Assembly: GCF_004125265.1 (NCBI RefSeq)
Contig: NZ_RDTE01000003.1
Span: forward strand, 2,294,001-2,358,000
Direction: 5' to 3'
DNA: 64,000 bases
From: Streptomyces lydicus
GTDB lineage: Bacteria > Actinomycetota > Actinomycetes > Streptomycetales > Streptomycetaceae
Made by a program: the position numbers and the translations under genes. The notes beneath the pieces were generated by a model. That model was not told the origin of the DNA. It searched no databases and saw only the letters and a program-made list of their open reading frames with translations. Shown piece after piece: positions 36,695-45,508 of the stretch (the stretch's first letter is position 1; the number at the start of each line of letters is the position of its first letter).

Positions 36695-37480
36695 ATGAGC
36701 GAAGTATCGGTGACCAAGAACGCCGAGGGTCCCGCGCCGGCAGCGGACCGGCTGGTCGTGCTGGACCACGTGAACAAGCACTTCGGCGCGCTGCACGTGC
36801 TCCAGGACATCGACCTGACGATCCACCGCGGCGAGGTCGTCGTCGTGATCGGGCCCTCGGGCTCGGGCAAGTCGACGCTCTGCCGCACGATCAACCGCCT
36901 GGAGACCATAGACAGCGGCAGCATCACGATCGACGGGAAGCCGTTGCCGCAGGAGGGACGGGAGCTGGCCCGGCTGCGCGCCGACGTGGGCATGGTCTTC
37001 CAGTCCTTCAATCTCTTCGCGCACAAGACGGTGCTCGAGAACGTGATGCTGGGGCAGACCAAGGTCCGCAAGACGGACAAGGCCGAGGCCATGGCGAAGG
37101 CCCGTACCCTGCTCGACCGGGTCGGCGTCGGCACCCAGGCGGACAAGTACCCCGCACAGCTCTCCGGCGGTCAGCAGCAGCGGGTGGCGATCGCCCGTGC
37201 GCTGGCGATGGACCCGAAGGTGATGCTGTTCGACGAGCCGACGTCCGCGCTCGACCCGGAAATGATCAACGAGGTGCTGGATGTGATGCAGCAGCTCGCC
37301 CGGGACGGCATGACGATGATCGTGGTCACCCATGAGATGGGGTTCGCGCGCTCCGCAGCGAACCGGGTCGTCTTCATGGCGGACGGCCGCATCGTCGAAG
37401 AGGCCGAGCCGAACCAGTTCTTCAACAACCCGCGCAGCGACCGCGCCAAGGACTTCCTGTCGAAGATCCTCCACCACTGA
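36695..37480 (+). CDS. gluA: Glutamate ABC transporter ATP-binding protein
   Basis: 261-residue ATPase of a polar amino-acid (glutamate) importer. Walker A is GPSGSGKST (about 53-61), the signature is LSGGQQQR, Walker B is [13 protein letters not shown], and the switch His is in [15 protein letters not shown]. The ATG at 36695 ([10 protein letters not shown]) has GAGGAGGACGGAG upstream. It is the first gene of gluABCD, divergent from gluRK. It energises uptake through GluC-GluD with binding protein GluB. Confidence 0.95.
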   Translation: MSEVSVTKNAEGPAPAADRLVVLDHVNKHFGALHVLQDIDLTIHRGEVVVVIGPSGSGKSTLCRTINRLETIDSGSITIDGKPLPQEGRELARLRADVGMVFQSFNLFAHKTVLENVMLGQTKVRKTDKAEAMAKARTLLDRVGVGTQADKYPAQLSGGQQQRVAIARALAMDPKVMLFDEPTSALDPEMINEVLDVMQQLARDGMTMIVVTHEMGFARSAANRVVFMADGRIVEEAEPNQFFNNPRSDRAKDFLSKILHH

Positions 37481-37536
37481 GGCCGCAGTCGGGCCACCGT
37501 CATTGCCAACATTTGCTGAACCAAAGGATGTTCACC

Positions 37537-38445
37537 ATGAGGATGCGTCAAACGGCTGCGGCCGGTGCGGTGGTGCTCGCGCTGGCGGCCACGGCGACTG
37601 CGTGCGGCGGCGACAAGGGAACGGCGGGCGACAAGCCGGCCGGCGGAGAGGTCTTCAGCGGCACCTACAAGGTCGCCTCGGCACCGAAGATCGACTCCCC
37701 GGTGCTGAAGAAGGCCCAGAAGGCCAAGAAGATCGTCATCGGTGTGAAGGCCGACCAGCCGTTCCTGGGCTTCAAGGACACCGCCGGCAAGTACTCCGGC
37801 TTCGACATCGAGATCGCCAAGATGGTCGCCGCCGACCTGGGCTTCTCCGAGAAGCAGATCGAGTACAAGACGATCGACTCCAACGTCCGTGAGACCACCA
37901 TCTCCCGCGGCCAGGTCGACTACTACGTCGGTACCTACACGATCAACGACGAGCGCAAGAAGCAGGTCGGCTTCGCGGGCCCGTATTACACCGCCGGCGC
38001 GGACCTCCTGGTGCGCAGGGACGACAAGTCCATCACCGGCCCGGAATCCCTCAAGGGCAAGAAGGTCTGCTCGATCGTCGGCTCGACTCCGCTGCAGGAG
38101 ATCAAGAAGCCGAAGTACGGCGCGAACACCAGCGAGCAGTCGAAGTACTCGGACTGCGTCAAGAACCTCGTGGACGGCCAGGTGCAGGCGGTCACCACCG
38201 ACGACGCGATCCTCAAGGGCTACGCGGCACAGCGCCCCAGCCAGCTCCGGGTCGTCGGCAAGCCGTTCACCAAGGAGCCCTACGGCGTCGGTATGCGCAA
38301 GGACGACAAGGCCCTGCGCACCGCCATCACCGAGGCGCTGGAGAACCACATCAAGAACGGCGACTACGAGAAGGCCTACAAGGGCACGCTCGGCAAGTCC
38401 GGTTCGCCCTTCAAGGCCCCCCAGACCCCGCTCCCGCGCGACTGA
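37537..38445 (+). CDS. gluB: Glutamate-binding lipoprotein
   Basis: About 302-residue periplasmic-type binding protein, anchored outside the membrane. The signal peptide MRMRQTAAAGAVVLALAATA runs to a lipobox TAC (Cys near residue 23). The SBP family 3 fold is clear: KKIVIGVKADQPFLGF, GFDIEIAKMVAADLGF, ETTISRGQVDYYVGTYTIN and QVGFAGPYYTAGADLLV. The start codon is chosen at 37537 because AAAGGA precedes it; in-frame TTG 37513 and ATG 37528 and 37543 are alternatives. A hairpin follows, which usually lowers expression of the permease genes relative to the binding protein. Confidence 0.94.
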   Translation: MRMRQTAAAGAVVLALAATATACGGDKGTAGDKPAGGEVFSGTYKVASAPKIDSPVLKKAQKAKKIVIGVKADQPFLGFKDTAGKYSGFDIEIAKMVAADLGFSEKQIEYKTIDSNVRETTISRGQVDYYVGTYTINDERKKQVGFAGPYYTAGADLLVRRDDKSITGPESLKGKKVCSIVGSTPLQEIKKPKYGANTSEQSKYSDCVKNLVDGQVQAVTTDDAILKGYAAQRPSQLRVVGKPFTKEPYGVGMRKDDKALRTAITEALENHIKNGDYEKAYKGTLGKSGSPFKAPQTPLPRD

Positions 38446-38469
38446 GGCACCCCGCCCACCGGACCGCGC

Positions 38470-38505
38470 CGCCCCGTACGCCCGCCGCGGCGGGTGTACG
38501 GGGCG
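38470..38505 (+). terminator. Intra-operon hairpin between gluB and gluC
   Basis: Arms 38470-38479 and 38496-38505 are exact complements with an inner CCCGCC/GGCGGG stem. A hairpin at this place protects the gluB message or partly terminates, a common way to make more binding protein than permease. Confidence 0.7.
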
Positions 38506-38573
38506 CGGTGTCTTCCGCGCGCCCCCTTTGCTCCTCTTCCCGCCGTCGACCCGACCGCTACCGCGGAGACCCC

Positions 38574-39221
38574 ATGAACGTACTCCTCGATTACCTGCCC
38601 GAGTTCCGGGACGGGTTCCTCGGAACCCTGGCGATCACCGCGTCCAGCGCGCTGCTCGCCCTGGTCCTCGGCGTTGCCATAGCCGGCTTCCGGGTGTCTC
38701 CGGTCCCGCCGCTGCGCGCCTTCGGCACGGCCTGGGTCACGGTGCTGCGCAACACCCCGCTGACGCTGCTCTTCCTGGTCGCGTTCTTCGTCGTCCCCCA
38801 GGTGCTCTTCCGCGGCGCCAGCCCGTACGTCCTGGCCACCCTGGCCCTCGGCTTCTACACCTCCTCCTTCGTCTGCGAGGCGGTGCGGTCCGGCATCAAC
38901 ACCGTGCCGCTGGGCCAGGCGGAGGCCGCGCGCAGCATCGGCATGACGTTCTCCCAGACGCTGCGCGAGATAGTGCTCCCCCAGGCCACGCGCACCGTAC
39001 TGGCACCGCTCAGCAGCATCTTCATCGCGCTGACGAAGAACTCCGCCATCGCCGGAGCGTTCGGGTACGGCGAGTTGTTCAACGTCTCCAAGCTGCTCAA
39101 CGACAAGGGGTACGCGATCGCCTGGATCTTCCTGTGGACGGCACTCGCCTACCTCGTCATCACCTTCGCCATCAGCGGCGCCTTCCGGGTGCTGGAGCGC
39201 CGGATGGGGGTCGTGCGGTGA
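38574..39221 (+). CDS. gluC: Glutamate ABC transporter permease
   Basis: 215-residue inner-membrane subunit of the HisM/GlnP type with about five transmembrane helices (for example LAITASSALLALVLGVAIA and LTLLFLVAFFVV). The EAA loop is EAARSIGMTFSQTLREIVLPQA, which contacts GluA. The ATG at 38574 (MNVLLDYLPE) has GGAG upstream; 22 earlier in-frame codons are not protein-like. It forms a heterodimer with GluD. Confidence 0.93.
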   Translation: MNVLLDYLPEFRDGFLGTLAITASSALLALVLGVAIAGFRVSPVPPLRAFGTAWVTVLRNTPLTLLFLVAFFVVPQVLFRGASPYVLATLALGFYTSSFVCEAVRSGINTVPLGQAEAARSIGMTFSQTLREIVLPQATRTVLAPLSSIFIALTKNSAIAGAFGYGELFNVSKLLNDKGYAIAWIFLWTALAYLVITFAISGAFRVLERRMGVVR

Positions 39222-39294
39222 ACGGGCGCGGGAGGCCGGACGGGACGACACGGGTGCCGCGCGCAGGCGGGGCGGAAACTAGTGAGGTAAGGGC

Positions 39295-40230
39295 ATGAGC
39301 GGCGCCAGCGTTCTCTACGACGTACCCGGGCCGAAGGCGAGGACACGCAACCGCATCTACGGCGTCTGCGGTGCGCTCGCGATGCTGGGACTGCTCGTGT
39401 TCGCCGTGGTCCGGCTCAACACCAAGGGCCAGCTCGAACCCGAGGTGTGGAACATCTTCAACAACGCCGGAGTGCGGACCAACATCCGCGACGGCGTCCT
39501 GACGACACTTCAGGTCTTCGCGGTCGCGGCGGTGCTGTCGCTGGTCCTGGGCGTGCTGCTCGCGGTGGCCCGGCTGTCGGACCACAAGCCGGTCCGCTGG
39601 CTGGCGACCGGCTTCATCGAGCTCTTCCGCGCCGTCCCGCTGCTGATCACGATCTACGCGCTGTGGGTGGCGCTCCTGACCAGCCGCGAAAGCCTCGGCC
39701 TCGGCGAGGACGGGCCGCAGTTCTGGGCACTGGTCATCGGGCTGACGGTCTACAACGGCTCGGTCCAGGCCGAGGTGCTCCGGGCCGGCGTCAACTCCGT
39801 CCCCGCGGGACAGCGCGAGGCCGCCTACGCACTCGGTATGACCAAGACCCAGGTCATGACGACGGTACTGCTCCCGCAGGCCGTCCGCGCGATGCTCCCG
39901 ACGATCATCAGCCAGCTCGTGGTGACCCTGAAGGACACCTCGCTGGGCTACATCATCACCTTCGAGGAACTGCTCTTCACCGCCCGCCAGATGAGCACCA
40001 ACATCCTCGTCAACGGCAACGACACCTACGTGCCGTTCATCATCGTGACCGGCGCCCTCTACGTCGCGATGTGCCTGGCGCTGTCCTCCCTCGCCAACTG
40101 GATCGAGCGGCGCGGCAGCCGGGCCAGGACCGGCATCAAGGTGGCCGCGGCGGGCGAGCCGGTGGCCGCCGGCGACGCGCTGGAGGTGGCCGACGCGGTA
40201 CCGGACAAGCCGGCGGCCCCGCAGGACTGA
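39295..40230 (+). CDS. gluD: Glutamate ABC transporter permease
   Basis: 311-residue second permease subunit. It has an N-terminal helix (IYGVCGALAMLGLLVFAVV), then the GlnP-type core with TTLQVFAVAAVLSLVLGVLL, and the EAA loop EAAYALGMTKTQVMTTVLLPQA. The C-terminal 40 residues are a polar Ala-rich extension. The ATG at 39295 has GAGGTAAGGG just upstream. It completes gluABCD and is followed by a terminator. Confidence 0.93.
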   Translation: MSGASVLYDVPGPKARTRNRIYGVCGALAMLGLLVFAVVRLNTKGQLEPEVWNIFNNAGVRTNIRDGVLTTLQVFAVAAVLSLVLGVLLAVARLSDHKPVRWLATGFIELFRAVPLLITIYALWVALLTSRESLGLGEDGPQFWALVIGLTVYNGSVQAEVLRAGVNSVPAGQREAAYALGMTKTQVMTTVLLPQAVRAMLPTIISQLVVTLKDTSLGYIITFEELLFTARQMSTNILVNGNDTYVPFIIVTGALYVAMCLALSSLANWIERRGSRARTGIKVAAAGEPVAAGDALEVADAVPDKPAAPQD

Positions 40231-40299
40231 GCGCAGGCCGCGGCGCCCCCGCGCCGCCCTGACGGCGCGCGGCCGCCGCGCGGCCGAGATGAGACCGTC

Positions 40300-40331
40300 C
40301 GGAGGCGGTGGCACCGCTGCCACCGCCTCCG
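40300..40331 (+). terminator. Terminator of gluABCD
   Basis: Perfect 12-bp stem (40300-40311 with 40320-40331), 8-nt loop, 70 nt after the gluD stop. A possible -35 (TTGACG at 40336) for the next gene follows immediately. Confidence 0.85.
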
Positions 40332-40445
40332 TCACTTGACGCGAGCGGTCGCAGTGGGTTGCATACGCTGTGTGATCACGCACCGGGTTCCAACTGCCAG
40401 TTTCCGTCTGTCCCGTACGCACCAGCGGTCCCGGGGAGCTGCGCC

Positions 40446-42389
40446 GTGGACCCGGTGATCGTGGTCGGTGCCGGCCCGGTCGGCCTCTCCCTCTCCCTCG
40501 CCCTCGCCCGCCTCGGCGTGCCCAGCGTCGTCCTCGACGAGACCGCCGGCCAGGAGGACACCCGGCCCGCCCGCACCGCGGTGCTCCACCAGGACACCGC
40601 CGCCTTCATCGGCCGGCTCGGCTGTGCGGACAGCCTGGAGAGCGCCGGCACCCGGTGGACGGCCTGGCGCACGATGCGCCGCCGGCGCCTGCTGGAACGC
40701 ATCGCCTTCGCCCCGCAGACCCCGGACGGCGCCGCCCCCGCCACCGCCGTGTCCCCGGTCCATCTGCCGCAGCATGCCCTCACCCGCGCGCTGCGCGCCG
40801 CACTCGCCCACGAAAAGCTCGCCGAGATCGTCACCGGCAGCCGGCTCGCCGGCCTCGAACAGGACGAGCAGGGCGTCAGCGCCCACACCCGGGGCGCCAA
40901 CGGGACGTGGTGGCGCGGGAGTTACCTGATCGGCTGTGACGGCCCCCGCTCGACGGTCCGCAAGCTGCTGGACGTCCGCTTCCCGGGGCGTACGGCAGTG
41001 GAACGGCACGCGGTCGCCGCGCTGCGCTGCGAGCTCCCGTGGCCCGGCGAGGCGCTGCTGCACCGCTCGCCGCCCCGGCACGGCGGCGCACCGGGCAGCG
41101 AGGTGTCCGCCCGCCCGCTGCCCGACGGCATCTGGCGGCTGGACTGGCTGCTGCCACCGGGGCGCGAACTGGTCACACCGGACGCCCTGGTCGCCCGGAT
41201 CCGCGACTCGCTGGCGGGCTGGACCACCGAACCCCCGGCGGACCCGGCCGGGGCGACCGGCGCGGACGGCGGCGCGGCGCCCGCACGGGGGCGCGGCCAC
41301 GGGCGGCTGGTCCCGCCGTACGAACTCCTCGACACCGGGGTGCACACCGTCCACCACCGGCTGGCCCGGCGCTGGCGCCGGGGCCGCGCCTTCCTCGCCG
41401 GGGACGCCGCCCATCTGCTGGGCGCCCTCGGCACCCAGGGCCTCGACGAGGGGCTGCGGGACGCCGAGAACCTCGCCTGGAAGCTGGGCCTGGCCTGGCA
41501 CCACGGCGCCTCCGATGTCCTGCTCGACAGCTACCAGGCCGAGCGCCGCGGCGCGGTCGCGGCCCGGCTGCGCGCCGCGGACCAGGCACTGCCGCTGCTG
41601 CGCGACGGCCGCTCGGCCCGCTGGCGGACGGTGCTCCCGGGCGCGGTGCGCGGCCGCAGCACCCTGCTCACCGACGGCCATCTCAGCCGCGGCCCGCTGG
41701 GCGCGCCACCGGTGTACGCCCGCACCCCGCTCGCGCCGCCCGTGACCGGCCCCGTCGTCGAGACGCCTCCCGGCGCGGCCGTCACGGATGTGCCGGTGAC
41801 CGCGTCCGACGGCTCGGTGGTCCGGCTGCGCGACCGGCTCGGGCAGGGCCTCCTGGTGGTGCTGGTGGCGCCCGGCACCGGTGTCTGGGACCGGCGGCAC
41901 TGGCAGTCGGCGGGCCTGATGCCCCGGTTGACCGAAGCGGTCGACGCGCTGCCGATGGCCGCCGAGATCCTGGTCACCGAGGCCTATCCGGGTGCGGCCG
42001 CGCACACCGTGCTGCTCGTACGGCCGGACGGCCATCTGGTCACCGCGCTGTCGGGGGTCCGGCCGGCCGAGATGGCCGCCTGCGCGGACGCGGTACGGGG
42101 CAGGGAGTACGGGCAGGGGGCGGAACCCGGCCGGGCCCGGCGACCCGAGGAGGCCGGCGACTTGGGGGTGTCCCGGGACGGCGGAGCCGGGCAGGGGGGA
42201 GCCGGTGCGGGTGAGCTCGGTTCGGGTGCGCCCGGTTCGGGTGCGCCCGGGGAAGGTGGAAGCGGTAAGGGTGGAGCCTGGGTGAGTGACGGCGGGGAGG
42301 GTGGGCCGGGGGCGGGCGGAGCCGCGGAGAGCCGGGCTTCTGCGGTTGACCCTGCGCGAACGTCCATGCTTCACTCCGAGGATGACTGA
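40446..42389 (+). CDS. FAD-dependent aromatic-hydroxylase-type monooxygenase
   Basis: 647 residues. It has the Rossmann motif VGAGPVGLSLSLALARLG near the N-terminus, the GCDGPRSTVRK (DG) motif near residue 165, and the second FAD motif AFLAGDAAHLLGALGTQGLDEGLRDAENLAWKL (given in part) near residue 318, as in phenol and pentachlorophenol hydroxylases. A thioredoxin-like C-terminal domain follows (VPVTASDGSVVRLRDRLGQG). The last about 85 residues are Gly-rich with GSGAP repeats and are probably disordered. The GTG at 40446 has GGGGAG 8 nt upstream. The substrate is unknown. It ends overlapping the cysteine leader peptide by 8 nt. Confidence 0.9.
   Translation: MDPVIVVGAGPVGLSLSLALARLGVPSVVLDETAGQEDTRPARTAVLHQDTAAFIGRLGCADSLESAGTRWTAWRTMRRRRLLERIAFAPQTPDGAAPATAVSPVHLPQHALTRALRAALAHEKLAEIVTGSRLAGLEQDEQGVSAHTRGANGTWWRGSYLIGCDGPRSTVRKLLDVRFPGRTAVERHAVAALRCELPWPGEALLHRSPPRHGGAPGSEVSARPLPDGIWRLDWLLPPGRELVTPDALVARIRDSLAGWTTEPPADPAGATGADGGAAPARGRGHGRLVPPYELLDTGVHTVHHRLARRWRRGRAFLAGDAAHLLGALGTQGLDEGLRDAENLAWKLGLAWHHGASDVLLDSYQAERRGAVAARLRAADQALPLLRDGRSARWRTVLPGAVRGRSTLLTDGHLSRGPLGAPPVYARTPLAPPVTGPVVETPPGAAVTDVPVTASDGSVVRLRDRLGQGLLVVLVAPGTGVWDRRHWQSAGLMPRLTEAVDALPMAAEILVTEAYPGAAAHTVLLVRPDGHLVTALSGVRPAEMAACADAVRGREYGQGAEPGRARRPEEAGDLGVSRDGGAGQGGAGAGELGSGAPGSGAPGEGGSGKGGAWVSDGGEGGPGAGGAAESRASAVDPARTSMLHSEDD
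42219..42248. repeat. 15-bp tandem repeat, two copies
   Basis: GGTTCGGGTGCGCCC twice, perfect, coding for GSGAP-GSGAP in the monooxygenase tail. Flanking sequence is degenerate G-rich repeat. Confidence 0.85.
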
Positions 42390-42468
42390 CCACAGCTCGC
42401 GATTCTGGCGGAGGGTCCATCTCGACCTGCTCCGCTATGCGGGCTGCATGTGTCGTCCGTCCTGTTGA
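42382..42468 (+). CDS. Cysteine-rich leader peptide upstream of cysteine dioxygenase
   Basis: 28-codon ORF starting MTDHSSRFWRRVHLDLLRY and ending with three Cys in the last seven residues (CMCRPSC) directly before the stop. The RxVHLDLLR core followed by C-terminal cysteines matches the 'putative leader peptide' class (R-H-V-D-L-x-R type) that precedes sulfur genes in actinobacteria. Ribosome stalling at Cys codons when cysteine is scarce is the known logic of such uORFs. It starts 8 nt inside the end of the monooxygenase gene with GAGG 2-3 nt before the ATG. A nested hairpin separates it from the dioxygenase start. Confidence 0.82.
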   Translation: MTDHSSRFWRRVHLDLLRYAGCMCRPSC

Positions 42469-42485
42469 TCCGCAGCTCCTTTCCC

Positions 42486-42516
42486 GCGCGGCCGCCTGCC
42501 CCTCCGGCAGCCGCGC
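42486..42516 (+). promoter_or_regulatory. Hairpin between leader peptide and cysteine dioxygenase
   Basis: Outer 7-bp arms 42486-42492 / 42510-42516 (GCGCGGC/GCCGCGC) with an inner TGCC/GGCA stem. It begins 17 nt after the leader stop codon, the right distance to respond to a ribosome stalled on or released from the Cys codons. Confidence 0.6.
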
Positions 42517-42544
42517 CTCTTCGCGATCACCCAGGACGGTTTCC

Positions 42545-43087
42545 GTGCCCGACGTACGTACCCCTGCGCGCCCGCGTGCCACCGGCCATGACGGTGGGCC
42601 CAGCGCCCGTGAACTTCTCGACTTCGCCCACCGCACCGCCGTGGACCCGGAGCTCATCGCTTCGCTCCCGCTGGACCCCGAGGGCCGTACCTGGATCCGG
42701 CTGGACGGGCCGGGCGGCAGTGAGGCCTGGCTGATCGGCTGGCCGCCCGGCACCGGTACCGGCTGGCACGACCACGGCGGCTCGCACGGCGCCTTCGCGA
42801 CGGCCGCGGGCGAGCTGACGGAACAGTCGCTCACCGCCCGGCTCCCCACCGAGGGCTGGAAGACGCTGGAACTCGCCGACGGCGTGGACCGGGAGCGCAA
42901 ACTCAGCGACGGCCACGGCCGGGCGTTCGGCCCGCACCATGTCCATCAGGTGCTCAACCTGTCCCCACAGACCCATGCGGTGTCGGTACACGCCTACTAT
43001 CCGCCGCTGCCGTTGATGCGCCGCTACAGCCGCACCGGGCCCCTGCTGCGCCTCGAAGCGGTCGAGCAGCCCGAGGAGTGGACATGA
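42545..43087 (+). CDS. Cysteine dioxygenase type I family
   Basis: Non-heme iron cupin that oxidises cysteine (or a related thiol) to the sulfinate. 180 residues. Cupin motif 1 is GTGTGWHDHGGSHGAFATAA with the HxH iron ligands, and the third His is in FGPHHVHQVLNLS. The C-terminus RYSRTGPLLRLEA is usual for bacterial CDO. 3-mercaptopropionate dioxygenase is an alternative that sequence alone does not exclude. The start is the GTG at 42545 (VPDVRTPARP). It overlaps the rhodanese gene by 4 nt. The leader peptide upstream argues that cysteine is the sensed and used substrate. Confidence 0.93.
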   Translation: MPDVRTPARPRATGHDGGPSARELLDFAHRTAVDPELIASLPLDPEGRTWIRLDGPGGSEAWLIGWPPGTGTGWHDHGGSHGAFATAAGELTEQSLTARLPTEGWKTLELADGVDRERKLSDGHGRAFGPHHVHQVLNLSPQTHAVSVHAYYPPLPLMRRYSRTGPLLRLEAVEQPEEWT

Positions 43088-43461
43088 GCGCGGTCGACGA
43101 GCTGCTGGCCCGTGCCCGGCGCGAGCTGGGGCACCGGGTGGGTCCGCGGGAGGCCGCCGCGGTCCAGGAAGCCGACGGGCTGCTGGTGGACATCCGCTAC
43201 GCGGAGCTGAGGGAGCGCGACGGCCTCATCCCCGGCGCGCTGATCGTGGAGCGCAACGAGCTGGAGTGGCGGCTCGACCCGACGGGCGAGCACCGCGCCC
43301 CGGAAGCGACCCATCACGCCCTGCCGGTCGTGGTCGTCTGCAACGAGGGCTACGCATCGAGCCTCGCGGCACTCTCCCTGCGCGAGCTGGGCCTGCACCG
43401 GGCGACCGACCTGGAGGGCGGGTTCCAGGCCTGGCGGGGTGCCGGGTTGCCGGTGGGGTGA
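43084..43461 (+). CDS. Rhodanese-like sulfurtransferase
   Basis: 125-residue single rhodanese domain. The active-site Cys lies in VVCNEGYASSLAALSLRELG, preceded by the family motifs LLVDIRYAELRERDGLIPGA and followed by DLEGGFQAWRGAGLPVG. The ATG at 43084 overlaps the dioxygenase stop (ATGA) and GAGGAG precedes it, so translation is coupled. It probably handles sulfane or sulfinate sulfur formed when cysteine is broken down. Confidence 0.93.
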   Translation: MSAVDELLARARRELGHRVGPREAAAVQEADGLLVDIRYAELRERDGLIPGALIVERNELEWRLDPTGEHRAPEATHHALPVVVVCNEGYASSLAALSLRELGLHRATDLEGGFQAWRGAGLPVG

Positions 43462-43564
43462 GACGGGGGGCTGTGGGTGGGGAGGTGAGGGGGCGGCGGC
43501 TTCTTCGCCGTCTCTCTTCCCCCGCCCCCGCCCCCTCCCTCCCCGTGGCCTCGGCTTGTTCTGC

Positions 43565-44221
43565 TCACGTGTCCGGCAGATAGTGCTCCTCCAGGAGTGC
43601 CGGGTCCTCGCCTTCCTCCTCCAGGGCCTGCCTGACCACCCGGAGGGCGAGGCCTTCCGGATACCCCTTGCGGGCCAGCATTCCGGCCAGACGGCGCAGG
43701 CGCTTGTCGCGGTCCAGGCCTCGGGTGGAGCGCAGTTTGCGGTCCACCAGCTCGCGGGCGGTGGCCTCCTCCTGTTCGGAGTCGAGGCGGCCGACGGCCA
43801 CATCGATGAGGGCGGAGTCCACCCCCTTCGTACGCAGTTCACGTACCAGGGCGCGGCGGGCCAGACCGCGCCCGTGATGGCGGGACTCCACCCAGGCGTC
43901 GGCGAAAGCCGCGTCATCGATCAGTCCGACGTCCTCGAAGCGGGAGAGCACTTCCTCCGCCGCCTCCTCGGGAATGCCCCGCTGATGCAGGGCGTCCCCG
44001 AGCTGCTTGCGCGTGCGAGGGCTCCCGGTGAGCAGGCGCAGGCAGATGGCCCGTGCCTGCTCCTCGGGCGTACGCGGTGGTCCCGACCCGGCCCTCGACG
44101 CGTCGGGACCACCGCTGCTCTCCCGGCCATGACGGCCCCTGCGGCCCTGACGGGTCTCGGCGTCGCCGGCAGCGCTGCTGGTGTCGTCCTCGCTGCCCGG
44201 CCATTCCGTTCGCCGCGTCAT
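43565..44221 (-). CDS. recX: RecA regulator RecX
   Basis: 218 residues. An N-terminal Arg/Ser/Gly-rich stretch (about 1-50) precedes three RecX three-helix repeats: AICLRLLTGSPRTRKQLGDAL, LIDDAAFADAWVESRHHGRG, and RLAGMLARKGYPEGLALRVV. It binds RecA filaments and limits their activity. It lies 6 nt downstream of recA and is co-transcribed, so it is induced with recA by DNA damage. Confidence 0.95.
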   Translation of the reverse strand: MTRRTEWPGSEDDTSSAAGDAETRQGRRGRHGRESSGGPDASRAGSGPPRTPEEQARAICLRLLTGSPRTRKQLGDALHQRGIPEEAAEEVLSRFEDVGLIDDAAFADAWVESRHHGRGLARRALVRELRTKGVDSALIDVAVGRLDSEQEEATARELVDRKLRSTRGLDRDKRLRRLAGMLARKGYPEGLALRVVRQALEEEGEDPALLEEHYLPDT

Positions 44222-44227
44222 GGCGGG

Positions 44228-45355
44228 CTAGCTCTTGGCCGCGGCGGCCTTGGAACCCTTGGCGCCCTTGGCCGCCGGTGCCGGAGCCGGAGCCGCGACA
44301 GCCACTTCGCCCGCCGCCACCGCGGCGTCCTCGCCGGGCTCCGCCGCCGGGTCCTGCGGCTTCACACCGATACCGAGCTTTTCCTTGATCTTCTTCTCGA
44401 TCTCGTTGGCGAGATCCGGGTTGTCCTTGAGGAAGTTGCGGGCGTTCTCCTTGCCCTGGCCGAGCTGGTCGCCCTCGTAGGTGTACCAGGCACCGGACTT
44501 GCGGATGAAGCCGTGCTCCACCCCCATGTCGATCAGGCCGCCCTCACGGCTGATGCCCTGGCCGTAGAGGATGTCGAACTCGGCCTGCTTGAAGGGCGGG
44601 GAGACCTTGTTCTTGACGACCTTGACGCGGGTGCGGTTGCCGACCGCGTCCGTGCCGTCCTTGAGGGTTTCGATGCGGCGGATGTCGAGGCGCACCGAGG
44701 CGTAGAACTTCAGCGCACGGCCACCGGTGGTGGTCTCCGGCGAGCCGAACATCACGCCGATCTTCTCGCGGAGCTGGTTGATGAAGATCGCGGTGGTCTT
44801 GGACTGGTTGAGCGCGCTGGTGATCTTGCGCAGCGCCTGGCTCATCAGCCGGGCCTGGAGGCCGACGTGGGAGTCGCCCATCTCACCCTCGATCTCGGCC
44901 CGCGGCACCAGGGCGGCGACGGAGTCGATCACGATGAGGTCGAGGGCGCCCGAGCGGACCAGCATGTCCGTGATCTCCAGGGCCTGCTCGCCGTTGTCCG
45001 GCTGGGACAGGATGAGGGAGTCGGTGTCCACGCCGAGCTTCTTGGCGTACTCGGGGTCGAGGGCGTGCTCCGCGTCGATGAACGCGACGGAGCCGCCGGC
45101 CTTCTGGGCGTTCGCGACGGCGTGCAGGGTCAGGGTCGTCTTACCGGAGGATTCCGGGCCGTAGACCTCGATGACGCGGCCGCGCGGAAGGCCGCCGACG
45201 CCGAGCGCGACGTCGAGCGCGGTGGATCCGGTGGGGATGACCTCGATGGGCTCCTTCGACCGCTCCCCCATGCGCATCACGGCGCCCTTGCCGAATTGCC
45301 GTTCAATCTGTGCGAGTGCGGCGTCCAGCGCCTTCTCGCGGTCGGTGCCTGCCAT
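44228..45355 (-). CDS. recA: Recombinase RecA
   Basis: 375 residues from the ATG at 45355 ([10 protein letters not shown]). Walker A GPESSGKT is at 66-73, Walker B is [12 protein letters not shown], the L2/DNA-binding region is [19 protein letters not shown], and the C-terminal acidic/Ala tail is of the actinobacterial type. It drives homologous recombination and LexA cleavage. Two damage-responsive elements lie upstream: a PafBC-type promoter (45399-45421) and an SOS box (45496-45508). In-frame codons upstream of 45355 are not used. It heads the recA-recX operon. Confidence 0.98.
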   Translation of the reverse strand: MAGTDREKALDAALAQIERQFGKGAVMRMGERSKEPIEVIPTGSTALDVALGVGGLPRGRVIEVYGPESSGKTTLTLHAVANAQKAGGSVAFIDAEHALDPEYAKKLGVDTDSLILSQPDNGEQALEITDMLVRSGALDLIVIDSVAALVPRAEIEGEMGDSHVGLQARLMSQALRKITSALNQSKTTAIFINQLREKIGVMFGSPETTTGGRALKFYASVRLDIRRIETLKDGTDAVGNRTRVKVVKNKVSPPFKQAEFDILYGQGISREGGLIDMGVEHGFIRKSGAWYTYEGDQLGQGKENARNFLKDNPDLANEIEKKIKEKLGIGVKPQDPAAEPGEDAAVAAGEVAVAAPAPAPAAKGAKGSKAAAAKS

Positions 45356-45398
45356 GGGTTCCACCCGATTTGCTTGAGTCGATCGCTTCACGTCCATG

Positions 45399-45421
45399 AC
45401 GCTAACGCCTGCCACTGACAA
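45399..45421 (-). promoter_or_regulatory. PafBC-type (RecA-NDp) promoter of recA
   Basis: Minus strand TTGTCAGTG (45421-45413), 8-nt spacer, TAGCGT (45404-45399). It matches the RecA-NDp consensus TTGTCRGTG, 8 nt, TANNNT exactly. The -10 ends 44 nt before the recA start. Confidence 0.93.
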
Positions 45422-45495
45422 TGCGCCCGGACCCGGCTCCGGCCTGTGGATAACTCCGCGGAAAAGCCCGAGGACACAGGCCGGATCTCCCATGA

Positions 45496-45508
45496 GAATG
45501 GATGTTCG
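45496..45508 (-). promoter_or_regulatory. SOS (LexA) box of recA
   Basis: On the recA strand CGAACATCCATTC, the classic form of the Streptomyces recA SOS box (GAAC, 4 nt, GTTC-type). It is 140 nt before the start codon and upstream of the PafBC-type promoter, so a second, LexA-controlled promoter is expected. Confidence 0.88.
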
